DNA from: Ophiobolus disseminans
Taxonomy: Eukaryota > Ascomycota > Dothideomycetes > Pleosporales > Phaeosphaeriaceae
Assembly (NCBI GenBank): GCA_010093685.1
Contig: MU006243.1
Coordinates: 318,360 to 382,359 of the forward strand
Direction of reading: 5' to 3'
Length of the DNA: 64,000 bases
A model generated the notes under the pieces. The model saw only the letters and a list, made by a program, of their open reading frames with translations, did not search any database and had not been told where the DNA came from. Below are positions 42,501 through 51,885 of the stretch, one piece after another. Both the position numbers and the translations under genes were made by a program. Position 1 is the first letter of the stretch. Each line of letters begins with the position of its first letter.

Positions 42501-42863
42501 ATGCGCGTGCCTGCCGTCTAGTGTCGCACGTGGCAGCGGTTGTCCCTGATTCCCACCGAACATTGGTGGAGCCAGTGTGAATGCTGGCGGTTCTTGTGCA
42601 CGCGACGCCCTCAGGTGATAGCAGGCGTGGTGCCCGCAAACACACGACGGGGAGCCGTTGCCTCTGGGGAGCTCCGTGCTTTCATCGTGAAAATCTACAT
42701 GGCGCTTGTCCCAGAACTGGTCACATCCACAAAAGCCGATTGTCAGGTCGCGATAGTTACAGGACCCGCTGGGAATGGAGTATCTCGAAGTCGGTTCGCA
42801 CGCGCCGTTTGTCGCGGGATGTTGCAGCGCGTGCGCCGAGCTGGGGTTTGTGAATCCTGCCAT
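39519..42863 (-). CDS. Large fungal protein of unknown function with N-terminal Cys/His cluster
   Basis: A single 1114-aa exon. I do not recognise a named family. Residues 45-83 hold a Cys/His cluster that could bind zinc: Cys45-x-Cys47, then Cys74-x-Cys76-x-His78-His79-x-Cys81-x-His83 (CVCGHHACYH). Residues 90-330 are Gly/Ser/Pro-rich and probably disordered. A helical, coiled-coil-like part follows (LLDDRINQLENRQDELDRHV and IEMQISDIKYRLDLLEAA). A compact conserved-looking core then contains PWEIEVVMIPWGRHLRGIWF and, further on, PKACGSTNLVYKRLQSRGFV and SFVPLRKVHKQSKLRFLTSP. The C-terminus is basic/Ser-rich and ends with an acidic run (DDDDDDEESEVDLD). The composition suggests a nuclear scaffold or regulator, but this is inference. 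The start is the first ATG of the Cys-cluster frame. Confidence 0.75.
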   Translation of the reverse strand: MAGFTNPSSAHALQHPATNGACEPTSRYSIPSGSCNYRDLTIGFCGCDQFWDKRHVDFHDESTELPRGNGSPSCVCGHHACYHLRASRAQEPPAFTLAPPMFGGNQGQPLPRATLDGRHAHLRQTPASDPFTQGQTVGSGRFNASGASQAHGTARFGYGTGAPSQASTSGLPPVPSVCMRSYDQPQAGGSGARYDVNQSRPTNAGLGLSMSHSGSFGMRNKQQSPSPTVADSISGAQPSVSEPEIASTRANSIANESPRVISPPQGTLDPVPEFTRNLHLDMAGDTIPNTYDPNECIPSATEVATPSIADTPDLGVADQAIQQGKVFMETLSRLSSIIQQPNGSPGRPASVTSAPSTSPAAPQEQLPHVLQAASPRDLQKLIAYLGPLHNLLNSIPNVANTMRDHCSRLEMLENGSFNFVQPEEFNQETGLLDDRINQLENRQDELDRHVRAMDADQASSSVVGRRSGNVAASFGSINSLPSTTSSAFILAAMNRKDIEMQISDIKYRLDLLEAAALPTPHQPWEIEVVMIPWGRHLRGIWFLPDESMHDTSETTTQDSEEWTQARNLGMRQGVQSPYSKAQGHTRQPDSSTYRGAQHKSREPGSADFESGWSSQAISDWASGSSNKWLFPKACGSTNLVYKRLQSRGFVRNVTLREANASDLQRALSKAFKDILEYLRYTRRDENDAVAASPGLRASFVPLRKVHKQSKLRFLTSPELSSSALWSAQFLDAGVMMKASGGKKRLFVTQRESYIQHSDDFGSTWTWQELRELPRFQQGKDSQMEGNDEHCQPQVPEADAKEACWEYMAAYDQPPADIHSSFGSHQSVDLSMRPVAQSWCRSNTPNSILKNKVVQPISPLSEFHTRPTQSRQRTASASALGQHPTGVSKRRFNSSPVKQSSAPQPTSRTPSVSMARLKRRRTTNGHSLVQDDDAPTEAQATGWNPTLRRSREPPSPFHSSQPALGRSNSDVASRASQRFLATGGKFAPFGYATPHSGPLNGGGPPFNDYTNGGDTQPNDDDEISWHGVTNSDDDADSPSIPDAGEGNQYGEDFSGGDFSAEDSGFGTESGEDDDDDDDEESEVDLDRNPRRHATSDDNSSVLNALLGAIEGKRRA

Positions 42864-44039
42864 GGTCTACAGCTTCGCACCATTTAGCAAACGCGATCAC
42901 TCTACGATTGAGACATGTTTCAAGACCTGTGGTGAGCTTTGGGTGTTGTTAGCTGGCAGCTCATGGAAATTTTGGCGGGGGCCGAGCACATACCGAGAGT
43001 GTCAGAACGTCATACAAGGGAATAGGAGCCCTCGGGGCGGACGACGGGCCTTTATAGACGGGAAGGGCGTTGGACGGGCCACGCGGTTATTTGGATGGGT
43101 GGAGTATGGAGGGCAAGGAGCGAGGAGGCCGTATCTATCTCCTGCCCAAGTTTTGGCCGTGACTCTTTGGCTACAGCTGCGCGCCCGTTTGGTGAGCGCC
43201 CCAAGCCTCAAAAGAAGCGGACGACGCGCCAGACTCCTGGGAACGCCAATCAGCCCGCTATCGCGCCGTCTGACTGGCTGTCGCCGCGTCGACTTTGTGG
43301 GGAATCGGGAAGCTGTTTTTAGCCCGCCTGACCCCTGCACCCTTCGTCCCTCGAGCAGAACGTGGACATGAGCCCTCCACACGCAAACACTCCCGGGCGC
43401 GGGGTGGAGCGCTCCACGCGTCTATTGTGTGACTGTTGCGCGAACAATTCCCTCGCTCGACACGCTCTCCGTTTGTCAAGGCAGCAGCGCAATTCCAAGA
43501 TGATATTGCGCAGACTCGTCGTCGCGAAGGGCAACAAATGACAGCGTCCGTGATTGGCCGAGCCGAAGGACCATCCCGCATGGAACAGGCGGGACTACGG
43601 ATAGCTCGATTAGACCCGCATATCGGCCTTGTATGGGCAACCATTTACAAGGCAGAAACTAAACGTGACTTGTTGTCGTCAGCGCGGCTGCACCTGCAGG
43701 GCCTGGATTGGGAAGAGGGCAGATGGCGGGAAAGCGATCTGTCGCTTTGAGGCATCTCTTGCATGCGACTGACGACTAGCCTTACGTGTGGTAGTCGTCG
43801 ATCAAGATGCTGTTGGAGTTCGGCCGACTGCACCCTGTTCATCACCATTACTTGCAGCTCGTTGCGTACACCATTGACCATCGTCGTGGAGGACTATTTG
43901 TGTGACAACAAAAGCATAGGCTACCTGTGGTGGAATGGTGTGCAACCGTTCCTGGCGGCTACGGCTATGGTCCACCTTGCTACTTCTGGATGCTATGGTA
44001 TATCGATATGTTCTCGTAGGTTTGAGATACTTCAACCGC
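42864..44039. other. Intergenic region, 1.2 kb
   Basis: This region lies between two genes transcribed leftward. It holds the promoter of the 1114-aa gene and the 3' end of the phosphopentomutase. Overlapping frames up to 198 codons (42775-43371) occur on both strands because the region is GC-rich; none has recognisable content. The words GAGCACA at 42984 and ACGCGT at 43416 are isolated. No RNA gene is seen. Confidence 0.35.
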
Positions 44040-45794
44040 TCAAGCAAGCCTGAGACCGTTCTCCTCAGGCTTGAACCACTCCCTCAGCAAGTCCTCCAAA
44101 ACTCCCTTCGCAGCCTTCTTCGCCTCTTCACTGCTCGTCCCTTGGCACTCGATGTAAAGCTTGATCTTCGGCTCCGTCCCACTCCCTCTGACCGTAAATA
44201 CGGCTCCATCGTCCAGCTCACAGGTGATCATCTGGCTAGTCACATCTACCGGCAGATCGGGCTTGTGGTCCTTGCTCTGTGAGTCATAGCCAAGGGTCAG
44301 ATCACGCCAGCGCACGATCTTGCGGGGTCCGATGGTGGTCGGGTGCGGGCTGCCCAGCGCACGGATGGCATCGAACACCGATGTTGTTACAGACGATGAT
44401 GGCGACACGAGGTACGTGTTCGCGTCTTCGAAGTAGCCTAGGTACTCGTAGAGGCTCTGGAGCTTGCCGTATGGTGTCAGAGCCTGTGTGGACCACTGTG
44501 ACGCGGCCGTTAGGAAGATGGCTGCCGCGGTGATGGAGTCCTTGTCGTGTACTGTTTGTGGTATCATGTATCCCAGGGCTTCCTCAAACGCAAAAACCAC
44601 GTTGTAACCTTCGTGGTCCAAGTCACGGGCGACGTTGCCCAGCCATTTGAAGCCCGTCAACGTCTCGACGAACTTGAACCCTTCCTTCTTCGCCAGAGCT
44701 GCAAGCATCCTAGAACTGACGGTTGATGCTAGCATTGCAAGCTTCTCGCGCGGGTTTGAGGACGGATATCGCTCGAACAGATAAGAGCCGATGAGCACCC
44801 CCAGCTGATTGCCTGTGAAGATATGCCATTTGCCATCGACTTTCTCCGCAGCGGCGAGACGGTCTGCATCTGGATCACTGGCGAGGATCAGACTTACCGA
44901 GGACTCGTCCGCTGTCTCAATGGCTAGATTTAGTGCGCCTTTTTCTTCCGGGTTCGGAAATTGAACAGTTGGAAAGTCGGGATCCGGTTGTGCTTGAGCC
45001 TCTACAACTGTCATCTGTGAAGCTAGCCCAAGCGTCTTGACGCATTGTATCATTGCAGGTAGACCCACACCATGCATAGGTGTGTACACGAAGCGCAGAT
45101 CCGGGTTCATTTTGATGTGCGAGCCCTCGGGATGTGCCGCGCACAATATTGCCCGGTAATACTGGTCCCTTATCAAGTCCAGAGATCCTTCGACGAGTAA
45201 GTCTCCATCATCCACAACAGAAGTGTCCCAGGTGACTGGCTTCAGGTTTTCCATTATGGATGCGGCGATACCGGTATCGTGAGGTGGAATGATCTGGCAG
45301 CCATTCGACCAGTAGACTTTGTAACCGTTGTCCTTGGCAGGATTGTGGCTCGCAGTCACCATGACACCCGCGGCCGCGTTGAGCTCCCGCACACCAAAAG
45401 GCACCAGAGGCGTATGTGAAGGCGTCTCGTACCACCACACCTTGATGCCTTTCGCAACGAAGGCTGCCGCCGTGAGCTTAGCAAATTTCTCAGAGTTATG
45501 CCGAGCATCGCGCCCGATGACTACACCCCGCCTTTTGACGTTGTCTTCTGTCATCAAAAGATAGGCTGCAAGTCCTTGTGATGCCTGTATAACAGTCAAG
45601 GAGTTCATGCAAGCAAAGCCGGCTTGCATCGGGCCCCTCAGACCAGCAGTGCCAAATGCGATGCGATTTCGCAAACGTCGTTCCAGCTCTTCTGTATCTC
45701 CTCGAGAAAGTAGTTCATGTATCTCATCCGCCGTCGATTTGTCCTTGTCAAGCTCCAGCCAGTCCCTGGCTAGCTCTTGGATGTTTTTAGCCAT
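44040..45794 (-). CDS. PRM15: Phosphopentomutase / phosphoglucomutase of the PRM15 (PGM3) type
   Basis: A single 584-aa exon, starting at MAKNIQELARDWLELDKDKS; an open frame extends further upstream to 45992, but that part is unlike the family. This alpha-D-phosphohexomutase interconverts ribose-1-P and ribose-5-P in nucleoside salvage, with weaker glucose-1-P activity. The phosphoserine loop is TASHNPAKDNGYKVYW, the metal-binding loop is DPDADRLAAAEK, the sugar loop is FEEALGYMIP, and the phosphate-binding loop is RGSGTEPKIKLYIE. FGTAGLRGPMQAG near the N-terminus is typical of the PGM2/PRM15 branch. All catalytic segments are intact. Expected in the cytosol, as no targeting signal is seen. 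Confidence 0.93.
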   Translation of the reverse strand: MAKNIQELARDWLELDKDKSTADEIHELLSRGDTEELERRLRNRIAFGTAGLRGPMQAGFACMNSLTVIQASQGLAAYLLMTEDNVKRRGVVIGRDARHNSEKFAKLTAAAFVAKGIKVWWYETPSHTPLVPFGVRELNAAAGVMVTASHNPAKDNGYKVYWSNGCQIIPPHDTGIAASIMENLKPVTWDTSVVDDGDLLVEGSLDLIRDQYYRAILCAAHPEGSHIKMNPDLRFVYTPMHGVGLPAMIQCVKTLGLASQMTVVEAQAQPDPDFPTVQFPNPEEKGALNLAIETADESSVSLILASDPDADRLAAAEKVDGKWHIFTGNQLGVLIGSYLFERYPSSNPREKLAMLASTVSSRMLAALAKKEGFKFVETLTGFKWLGNVARDLDHEGYNVVFAFEEALGYMIPQTVHDKDSITAAAIFLTAASQWSTQALTPYGKLQSLYEYLGYFEDANTYLVSPSSSVTTSVFDAIRALGSPHPTTIGPRKIVRWRDLTLGYDSQSKDHKPDLPVDVTSQMITCELDDGAVFTVRGSGTEPKIKLYIECQGTSSEEAKKAAKGVLEDLLREWFKPEENGLRLA

Positions 45795-46388
45795 GTTGTG
45801 TGTGGTTGTGCTATCAAATGAGATGAGCAAGTGAGATGTGTTGTAAGACCAAACAGCAATGAGGTTGAGAGACCAGTACTTGTACAGGGCTCTCACTAAT
45901 CTTGGGTGAGGTGATCGAGCAGTGGGGACTCTGCAAGCCCTGTGATGACGGAGGTGGCCGACAAGTAAGAACAAGAACGCGAACTTTCGCACCTGCTTGT
46001 TCTGGGTCTGACTTGTTGTCTAAATGGGCGGTACAGATTCAAGGACTTATATTGTCAGGACAAGACAACATGTCCCGCAAGAAACTCTCACATCATGATG
46101 ATAGAGCAAGTGGTGCAGTGCGGCCGTTTGGCTTGTTTTCCACGTGGGGTGGCGGGCAGGTGGCTGGACCCTGGCCGGCGGAGCTTTCCATCCCAACACC
46201 GACTTTTATCACTTCACTCACTGCTCTCAAAACCAACAGCGTCCTAGCACCGTTGGGACGCACCTCTTTAGTTGATGTCTGGTGGCGAGCATGACTTGTG
46301 TACTTCACCGTTTCGAGCATTTCGGCTTCTCCCAATTTAGGCGCACACAACCCGAAATTCGTGCCTCACCGCGTACCACATCGCAGCC
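45795..46388. promoter_or_regulatory. Divergent upstream region, phosphopentomutase and desaturase
   Basis: This 594-bp region separates two divergent starts. An open frame runs from the phosphopentomutase ATG upstream to 45992, but it lacks conserved residues. No repeat or RNA gene is seen. Confidence 0.35.
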
Positions 46389-48135
46389 ATGGATGCTCAG
46401 ACAGCAAGGAAGACGAGAGTCTTCACGCGTATGGAGCTTGAGGGCCTCATAGCAAGTGGCCGATCAATCGTCATTGTAGACGATAGGGTTTTGAAGGTAG
46501 ACGCATGGATACCATATCATCCGGGTGGGGATAAAGCAATCCAGCACATGATAGGTCGAGATGCGACGGACGAAGTCACTCGGTATACACTGTAGTCATT
46601 TGATTTCTGGTCACCACTAACCACTCTGTTCTAGATTTCACTCGACCCAGACTCTCGAGCTTATGAGTCGCTACCAAATTGGGCGCATCGAAGGGCGATG
46701 GACAAACTTCCTACCACCGATCCAGGGAGGGAGATTCAGGACAGAAGAAGAGCTGGAAGGACTATCAAAATACAATGATGCCACGTCGTTTGGGCAGGAC
46801 TCTTCAAGCTCGTCATCGTCTGCGGACCACAGCCCCATATTTGAGCCAGCCGACCAACCCAACTCCACGCGGAAAAGGAATACGAATAACGTGCACCGGT
46901 CATCTTATACCTCTTCAGTCTCGTCTGTAGATCTCGACGAACCAGCCGCGGCTGCGAAGATGTCCGTTCTAGACAGACGGACACAGCAGGAACTAGACTT
47001 CGACAAGATCAAATACCCAAACCTAGACCACGCAACGCAAGACAACATAACGCAGAAATACCGTGAGCTACAAAAACGTATCAAGGCAGAAGGACTATAC
47101 TACTGCAATTACACGGCCTATGGTATTGAGTGCCTACGGTATACTTTGTTCTTCTGCGCTTTCCTCTGCCTTCTCAAGTCAGGCTGGTACATTACCAGTG
47201 CCGTACCGCTGGCGTGCTTCTGGCACCAGCTTACGTTCACCGTTCATGATGCCGCACATATGGGCATCACGCACGACTTTACGATAGACTCGACTATCGC
47301 CATGACCATTGCGTCCTGGCTAGGCGGTTTGAGTGCCGGCTGGTGGAAGATTAGCCACAATGTTCACCACCTTGTCACGAATAATCCGGAACACGATCCC
47401 GACATCCAATACATCCCGATCTTTGCCGTTACGCATCGCTTCCTCGAAAGCCTTACGAGTACTTATTATGAACGTCTTATGGAATACGATGCTGTTGCCA
47501 AGGTCCTCATTCGAATCCAACACTACACATATTACCCCATCATGGCTGTAGCGCGCTTCAACCTCTACCGTCTGAGCTGGGAATACCTCCTCGGAAGCAA
47601 AGCTCCCAAGAAAGGTCCGGCTTGGTGGTTCCGCTATTTCGAGCTCGCTGGTATCGCATTTTTCCTGACGTGGTTCGGATATGGTGTGGTCTATAAATCA
47701 CTGCCAAACAATGCGACCCGATTCTGGTTTGTGCTCCTTAGTCACGCACTCACTTCGCCTCTGCACATTCAGATCACGCTGTCACATTTTGCAATGAGCA
47801 CAACCGATCTCGGTGTTCACGAATCTTTCGCGCAGAAGATGCTGCGCACCACCATGGACGTGGATTGCCCGCAGTGGCTAGACTTCTTTCACGGCGGCTT
47901 GCAATTCCAAGCTATTCATCACCTATATCCTAGGATACCACGGCACAATCTCAGGAAGACACAAAAGCTAGTCCAGGAGTTTTGCAATGAGGTGGATATA
48001 CCATACGCATTGTATGGTTTTGTCGACGGGAACAAGCAGGTCATTGGGAAGTTGGCAGATGTGGCACGACAGGCTGCTATATTCGCCGAGTGTCAGCGAA
48101 CTCTGGCTGCAGAGGGCGACTATGGGTTGCATTGA
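46389..48135 (+). CDS. Delta-8 sphingolipid desaturase with N-terminal cytochrome b5 domain, 2 exons
   Basis: Exons 46389-46582 and 46635-48135 give 564 aa. The cytochrome b5 domain has HPGG at 44-47; the second heme His is probably His67, just after the 52-nt intron. A Ser-rich linker (FGQDSSSSSSSADHS) is followed by the membrane desaturase with three histidine boxes: HDAAH (269-273), HNVHH (306-310) and QAIHH (490-494). The Gln in box three is typical of front-end desaturases fused to b5. In fungi such enzymes insert the delta-8 double bond into the long-chain base of glucosylceramides in the ER. A front-end fatty-acid desaturase is the alternative. The long linker between b5 and box 1, about 180 residues, is characteristic of the fungal delta-8 group. 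Confidence 0.92.
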
Positions 48136-48459
48136 GGAGGTCTACGAGTATTCGCCCAACAACTGATAGTTTAGGAATCTCTTAGAAGCCAATTATCTTG
48201 TTGTTGTTCATCTTAAGCACCACAACCGAACGCAGCAATGTAACACGTGTCGTCTTTTCTATCGCGGACGCGTGCCTCGCTGCTGCGACCCTTTCGACAC
48301 CACTATTCGAGCTGAACAAGTTCCTGTTCATCCTCGACATGCTTTGTCCAAGCAATAGAGAAGTCTATAAGCATCTGTATCTGCCCGTTCGTACTTTGAT
48401 CATTCTCACATACGACCCCGGACTTCTCTAGCCAAGAGCCATCCCAGGACACGATGCCC
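48136..48459. terminator. Convergent 3' region
   Basis: This 324-bp gap lies between the convergent ends of the desaturase and the secreted propeller gene. It should hold both polyadenylation sites. No further feature is seen. Confidence 0.35.
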
Positions 48460-49816
48460 TCAAAATCCAAGCGCCGCCTCATACTCTCTCCAAGCCGTTC
48501 CAACCGGCTGTATCAGCGTATAACTCGTCGTCGTAGATCCCAACGCCTGCACTCCACTAACCAAATACAACGGCGTAAGCTCACCATCATCGCTAAAGAA
48601 CAACTTCGGTCGTTCGCGCCTATTAAACGTCTCAACCGATCCGTCAGTAAAAGTCACAGTCGAGTTAAACGCTTCCTGCAACTTAAACGTCCATTCTCCC
48701 TCCAGCGTGCGCGCGTACATGTGCGCACCCACGCGTGGATACTTCGTTCCGTTCTTCTCGACAATGTCGATCATCCAGTGCGCAAGTGCGTGCCAGTGTC
48801 CACGCTTGTCGCGCCATACGAAGGGATCTTCGGCCCACGTGCGACTGTAGTCCGACGTGTTCCAGGACGCGCTGTTGATTAAGCTGTATTTCGCATCCCA
48901 GCGCTCTGCGGTGAAAATGCGTAAATCCTCGGCTATCAATGTTATCTTGCTGGTTTGGTTCTCGGGCGAGTATAGCGGCCAGGGCGCGGGATTTGTGCCG
49001 TTGATGGTGATGTGGAAGGGCGTCCATGGGCCTTTGATGTCTTGTGCTGCGGATACGCTTATGTTGTTGGGCCAGTTTTCTTTGCTTACGCTCTTGCAGC
49101 TTTTTGGATCGGGTACGTCGACGCCGATGGTCCAGAGTAGGTACTTTTGGTCGAAAGGGCTCCAGTGCACGTATGTGTTGTGTCGGAAACTGCCTGTTAC
49201 GTTTTGCACCCAGTGGTATGGGCCTTGGGGACCGGTGCGTGACTCTGCGCGTGCGACGAAGGATGTTGGACGCCAGCCTGAGAGGCCGCAGCCGTGTGCG
49301 AATTGGTCGACTAGCAAGTGGAAGAGGGCTGGGTCTTGTGGGTCGTGGATGATTTGGCCGCCCCAGGAGGAGTTGCCGCGCGTGTTATCTGTGCGAAGTC
49401 AGTTTATGCGGCTCATGCGGCGTCCGACTGGACAGCTGTTGACGAACAAAGCGTCTTCAAAATCTTGGGCACACTCCAAAATCTCCCCAAATACATCTAG
49501 CCTTCATCAAACACACACAAGGGCACAAAGTCCCTTAGCATCCTGCCCGCTATGAAAGAACGCTGTAAAGATGAGACTACTCACAGTAGCTAGGATCAGT
49601 ATACGTCGTATAATTATATCCCGTCCCGCGAGTCGCAGGCTCGAGATCCAACCGTCCACAATCATCCCCGAACCAGCTTGCGTCGCAAATACACGTGGAC
49701 ACCACACAGATGCCATTGAGGGAGCATTCGTCGTCTGTCGTGCAGGCTGAGCACACGCAGACAACGAGCAATGCGAACGCAAAGATGACGCTGTGTAGAA
49801 TCATCGTGGGTTTCAA
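48460..49816 (-). CDS. Secreted EGF-like plus GH43-type beta-propeller protein, 2 exons
   Basis: Exons 49816-49585 and 49388-48460 (on -) give 386 aa. The start is followed by a signal peptide (MKPTMILHSVIFAFALLVVC). An EGF-like module comes next with six Cys (CTTDDECSLNGICVVSTCIC then ASWFGDDCG). The body reads like a five-bladed propeller as in GH43/GH62/GH117-type proteins: SSWGGQIIHDPQDPALFHLL, QNVTGSFRHNTYVHWSPFDQ, TWAEDPFVWRDKRGHWHAL and RRERPKLFFSDDGELTPLYL. Possible acid residues sit in the Asp-Pro and Glu-Arg-Pro contexts. Several N-glycosylation sequons are present. The intron is 196 nt, long for this window, and its acceptor (TTCGCACAG) was chosen for frame. Catalytic activity is unproven. 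Confidence 0.82.
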
Positions 49817-50620
49817 TGTGCATGCTCATGCAAGAGAAATCGGGTTTGTGTTTTTCGGGTACCTAGGCATGCTTTACGTGTGTATCTTGCGAATGATGCT
49901 GTTCATATGCCCGCTTGTATTTAGCCCGAGGTATGGTGCTCGGGAGATTGATTGATTCCTGGAAGATCTTTTGGGACGACGTTTCGTGTACGGGTACCCC
50001 GCAAGATCTTCGTTCTTACTTCCTTCCTTGCATGACGAGACTGTTCGACTTCACGGACAAGGATTTTTGCGATTGGGGATTGGCGAAGGTCATTGCCTGG
50101 TAGCTGTGCAATATGCCTGCCGCTTTGGCTTTCGATGTTTATCGGAAGTGGCTGGAATATGTAGAAACCAGCAGCTTGTCTCAGTTCATTCTCAATGTTC
50201 ATCGACTCTTCTTCTCCGGTCGGAAGACGAACCTTGGAAGGCTCGCCAAACTGTTCGGATCCATCTATTAGATACCTAGGTATGCCAAAATGCCACTCGT
50301 GTCAACTTGAAGACTCCACTCCTATCCACCCAAAATCGATTCGCGTCGTTCCAACTTCAGATTTCAGAGACCGAAGACTGTCACGCGGAATGTCACTACG
50401 TCTTACCACCGGTTTGCTGTGCTAGAGAGTCACGTGGGAGAGTCTGCCCAGGTGGCGTTCCGTTGTGCAAGGGTGCCTCGCTACGCACTAGCAAATCTTG
50501 GCGTCGGCTAAACCACACCTAACAAAATTGCGCGCTCGACTTGGTGCAATCAATCACGAAACTCAACCGGAGCGCAACAACACCCACAGGAACCAACACG
50601 ACACACTCCTGAGCGCAAAG
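49817..50620. promoter_or_regulatory. Divergent upstream region, propeller gene and RPL30
   Basis: This 804-bp region serves two divergent genes. It contains the 12-bp palindrome ATACCTAGGTAT at 50272-50283, with the related ACCTAGGCA near 49861. Short open frames have no recognisable content. Confidence 0.4.
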
Positions 50621-51341
50621 ATGGCACGTAAGTATTGTATACTCACCGTCAGGGCTTGCATGAGCTTCTCCGCTCCTAGGCTTTGACGGGAGTTGATGTA
50701 GTGGCAGAGATCCGCGCTCACGCAACACAGCAAAGAAGAACAAGAGAACCGCCGACTCCATCAACTCGCGCTTGGCGCTTGTGATGAAGTCTGGCAAGTA
50801 CGTCGAATCCCACGCCTCCGTCATGACCAACACGCTGACCTTTTCAGGGTGACATTGGGTTACAAGTCAACTCTCAAGAGCCTCCGCACCGGCAAGGCTA
50901 AGCTCGTCATCATCGCTGGAAACACACCACCGCTGAGAAAGTCGGAGCTCGAGTGTGAGTAGTCCCAAAAGTCATCTTCGATCAAGTAGCTGACATCTAC
51001 AGATTACGCCATGTTGTCAAAGACTTCCGTCCACCACTTCAGCGGCAACAACGTACGTAACACCACCCTGATCCCCTCTCAAGGCCTCACGACGAGATAC
51101 TTCACCGCATACTGGGTAGACTCCGAGGGCTGGCCCTGAGAAGAGGTCCGATTATGACTTCGGAGGGCTGCCACTAACATCATGCGATATAGATCGAGCT
51201 GGGTACTGCTTGCGGTAAGCTCTTCCGCTGCTCGACCATGTCCATCCTCGACGCTGGTAAGTCATAATCCAAGTGGTCGCGCATTCGAGGTGCTAACAAT
51301 CGCTAGGTGACTCCGATATCCTCACCACCAATACCGAGTAG
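50621..51341 (+). CDS. RPL30: 60S ribosomal protein L30 (eL30), 6 exons
   Basis: Exons 50621-50627, 50731-50797, 50848-50954, 51003-51052, 51193-51256 and 51307-51341 give 109 aa, the exact usual size. The sequence is unmistakable: MAPKKNKRTADSINSRLALV, KSGKVTLGYKSTLKSLRTGK, AKLVIIAGNTPPLRKSELEY, YAMLSKTSVHHFSGNNIELG, TACGKLFRCSTMSILDAGDS. The first exon is only 7 nt (ATG plus four bases), and five introns interrupt a 330-nt reading frame. Introns 1 (103 nt) and 4 (140 nt) are longer than the other three. Yeast L30 regulates splicing of its own transcript; whether that holds here cannot be read from the sequence. The next gene is another ribosomal protein in the same direction. Confidence 0.95.
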
Positions 51342-51885
51342 ACGTATGGTCAGGGTGTGGAAAGTAAGCAGATAGACATGATACCAAGTGACGATCTTCA
51401 ATGAATGACAAAAATGAAGCCATCATGCTCTTCGCTCGTTTCTTGAATAACTATATTTGTGCATCTGTGATGCTCGAGTCCTAAGTCCATATCGATGAGA
51501 AGTGGTGATATTTTCGAGTGGTAATGATAGGGCATGTAAACACCTAAAGCACCCTTTCGTCGCATTCCCCAGAATTGCACATTCGCGATTCGCAGTCTTG
51601 GCAGATTGTGCTTATCAATCGAAAGTGGCGCTGTCTCGCTTACCAGCCAATCAGGCGCCAAGCTCGCCATCCGCACGCTGAGAAATCAACGTCGACGACG
51701 CCTTTGACCTCGCTCTGACTCCCTCTCCACCACCACTCTAAAACTTCAAAACAGGGTTAGGTACGGCCGTCCTCTTCACTGCTATAAAGCTCACCACTAA
51801 TCCGCTCAAATAGTCCGCTCGCCCACACTCCTTGCCTCCGAACGAGCGCTCACCTTGATTTGTCAACAGGTTCAAAGTCGTCACA
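51342..51885. promoter_or_regulatory. RPL10 upstream region
   Basis: This 544-bp region lies between RPL30 and RPL10. A TATAAA lies at 51783-51788, about 100 bp before the ATG, and a telomere-like AGGGTTAGG at about 51764-51772 resembles Tbf1-type sites used in some fungal ribosomal protein promoters. Both are short words; the TATA is plausibly placed. A 92-codon reverse frame has no recognisable content. Confidence 0.35.

Noticed and set aside
51053..51192. A snoRNA inside RPL30 intron 4.
   Set aside because: There is no convincing pair of C (RTGATGA) and D (CTGA) boxes with a terminal stem, nor H/ACA boxes at the right spacing.
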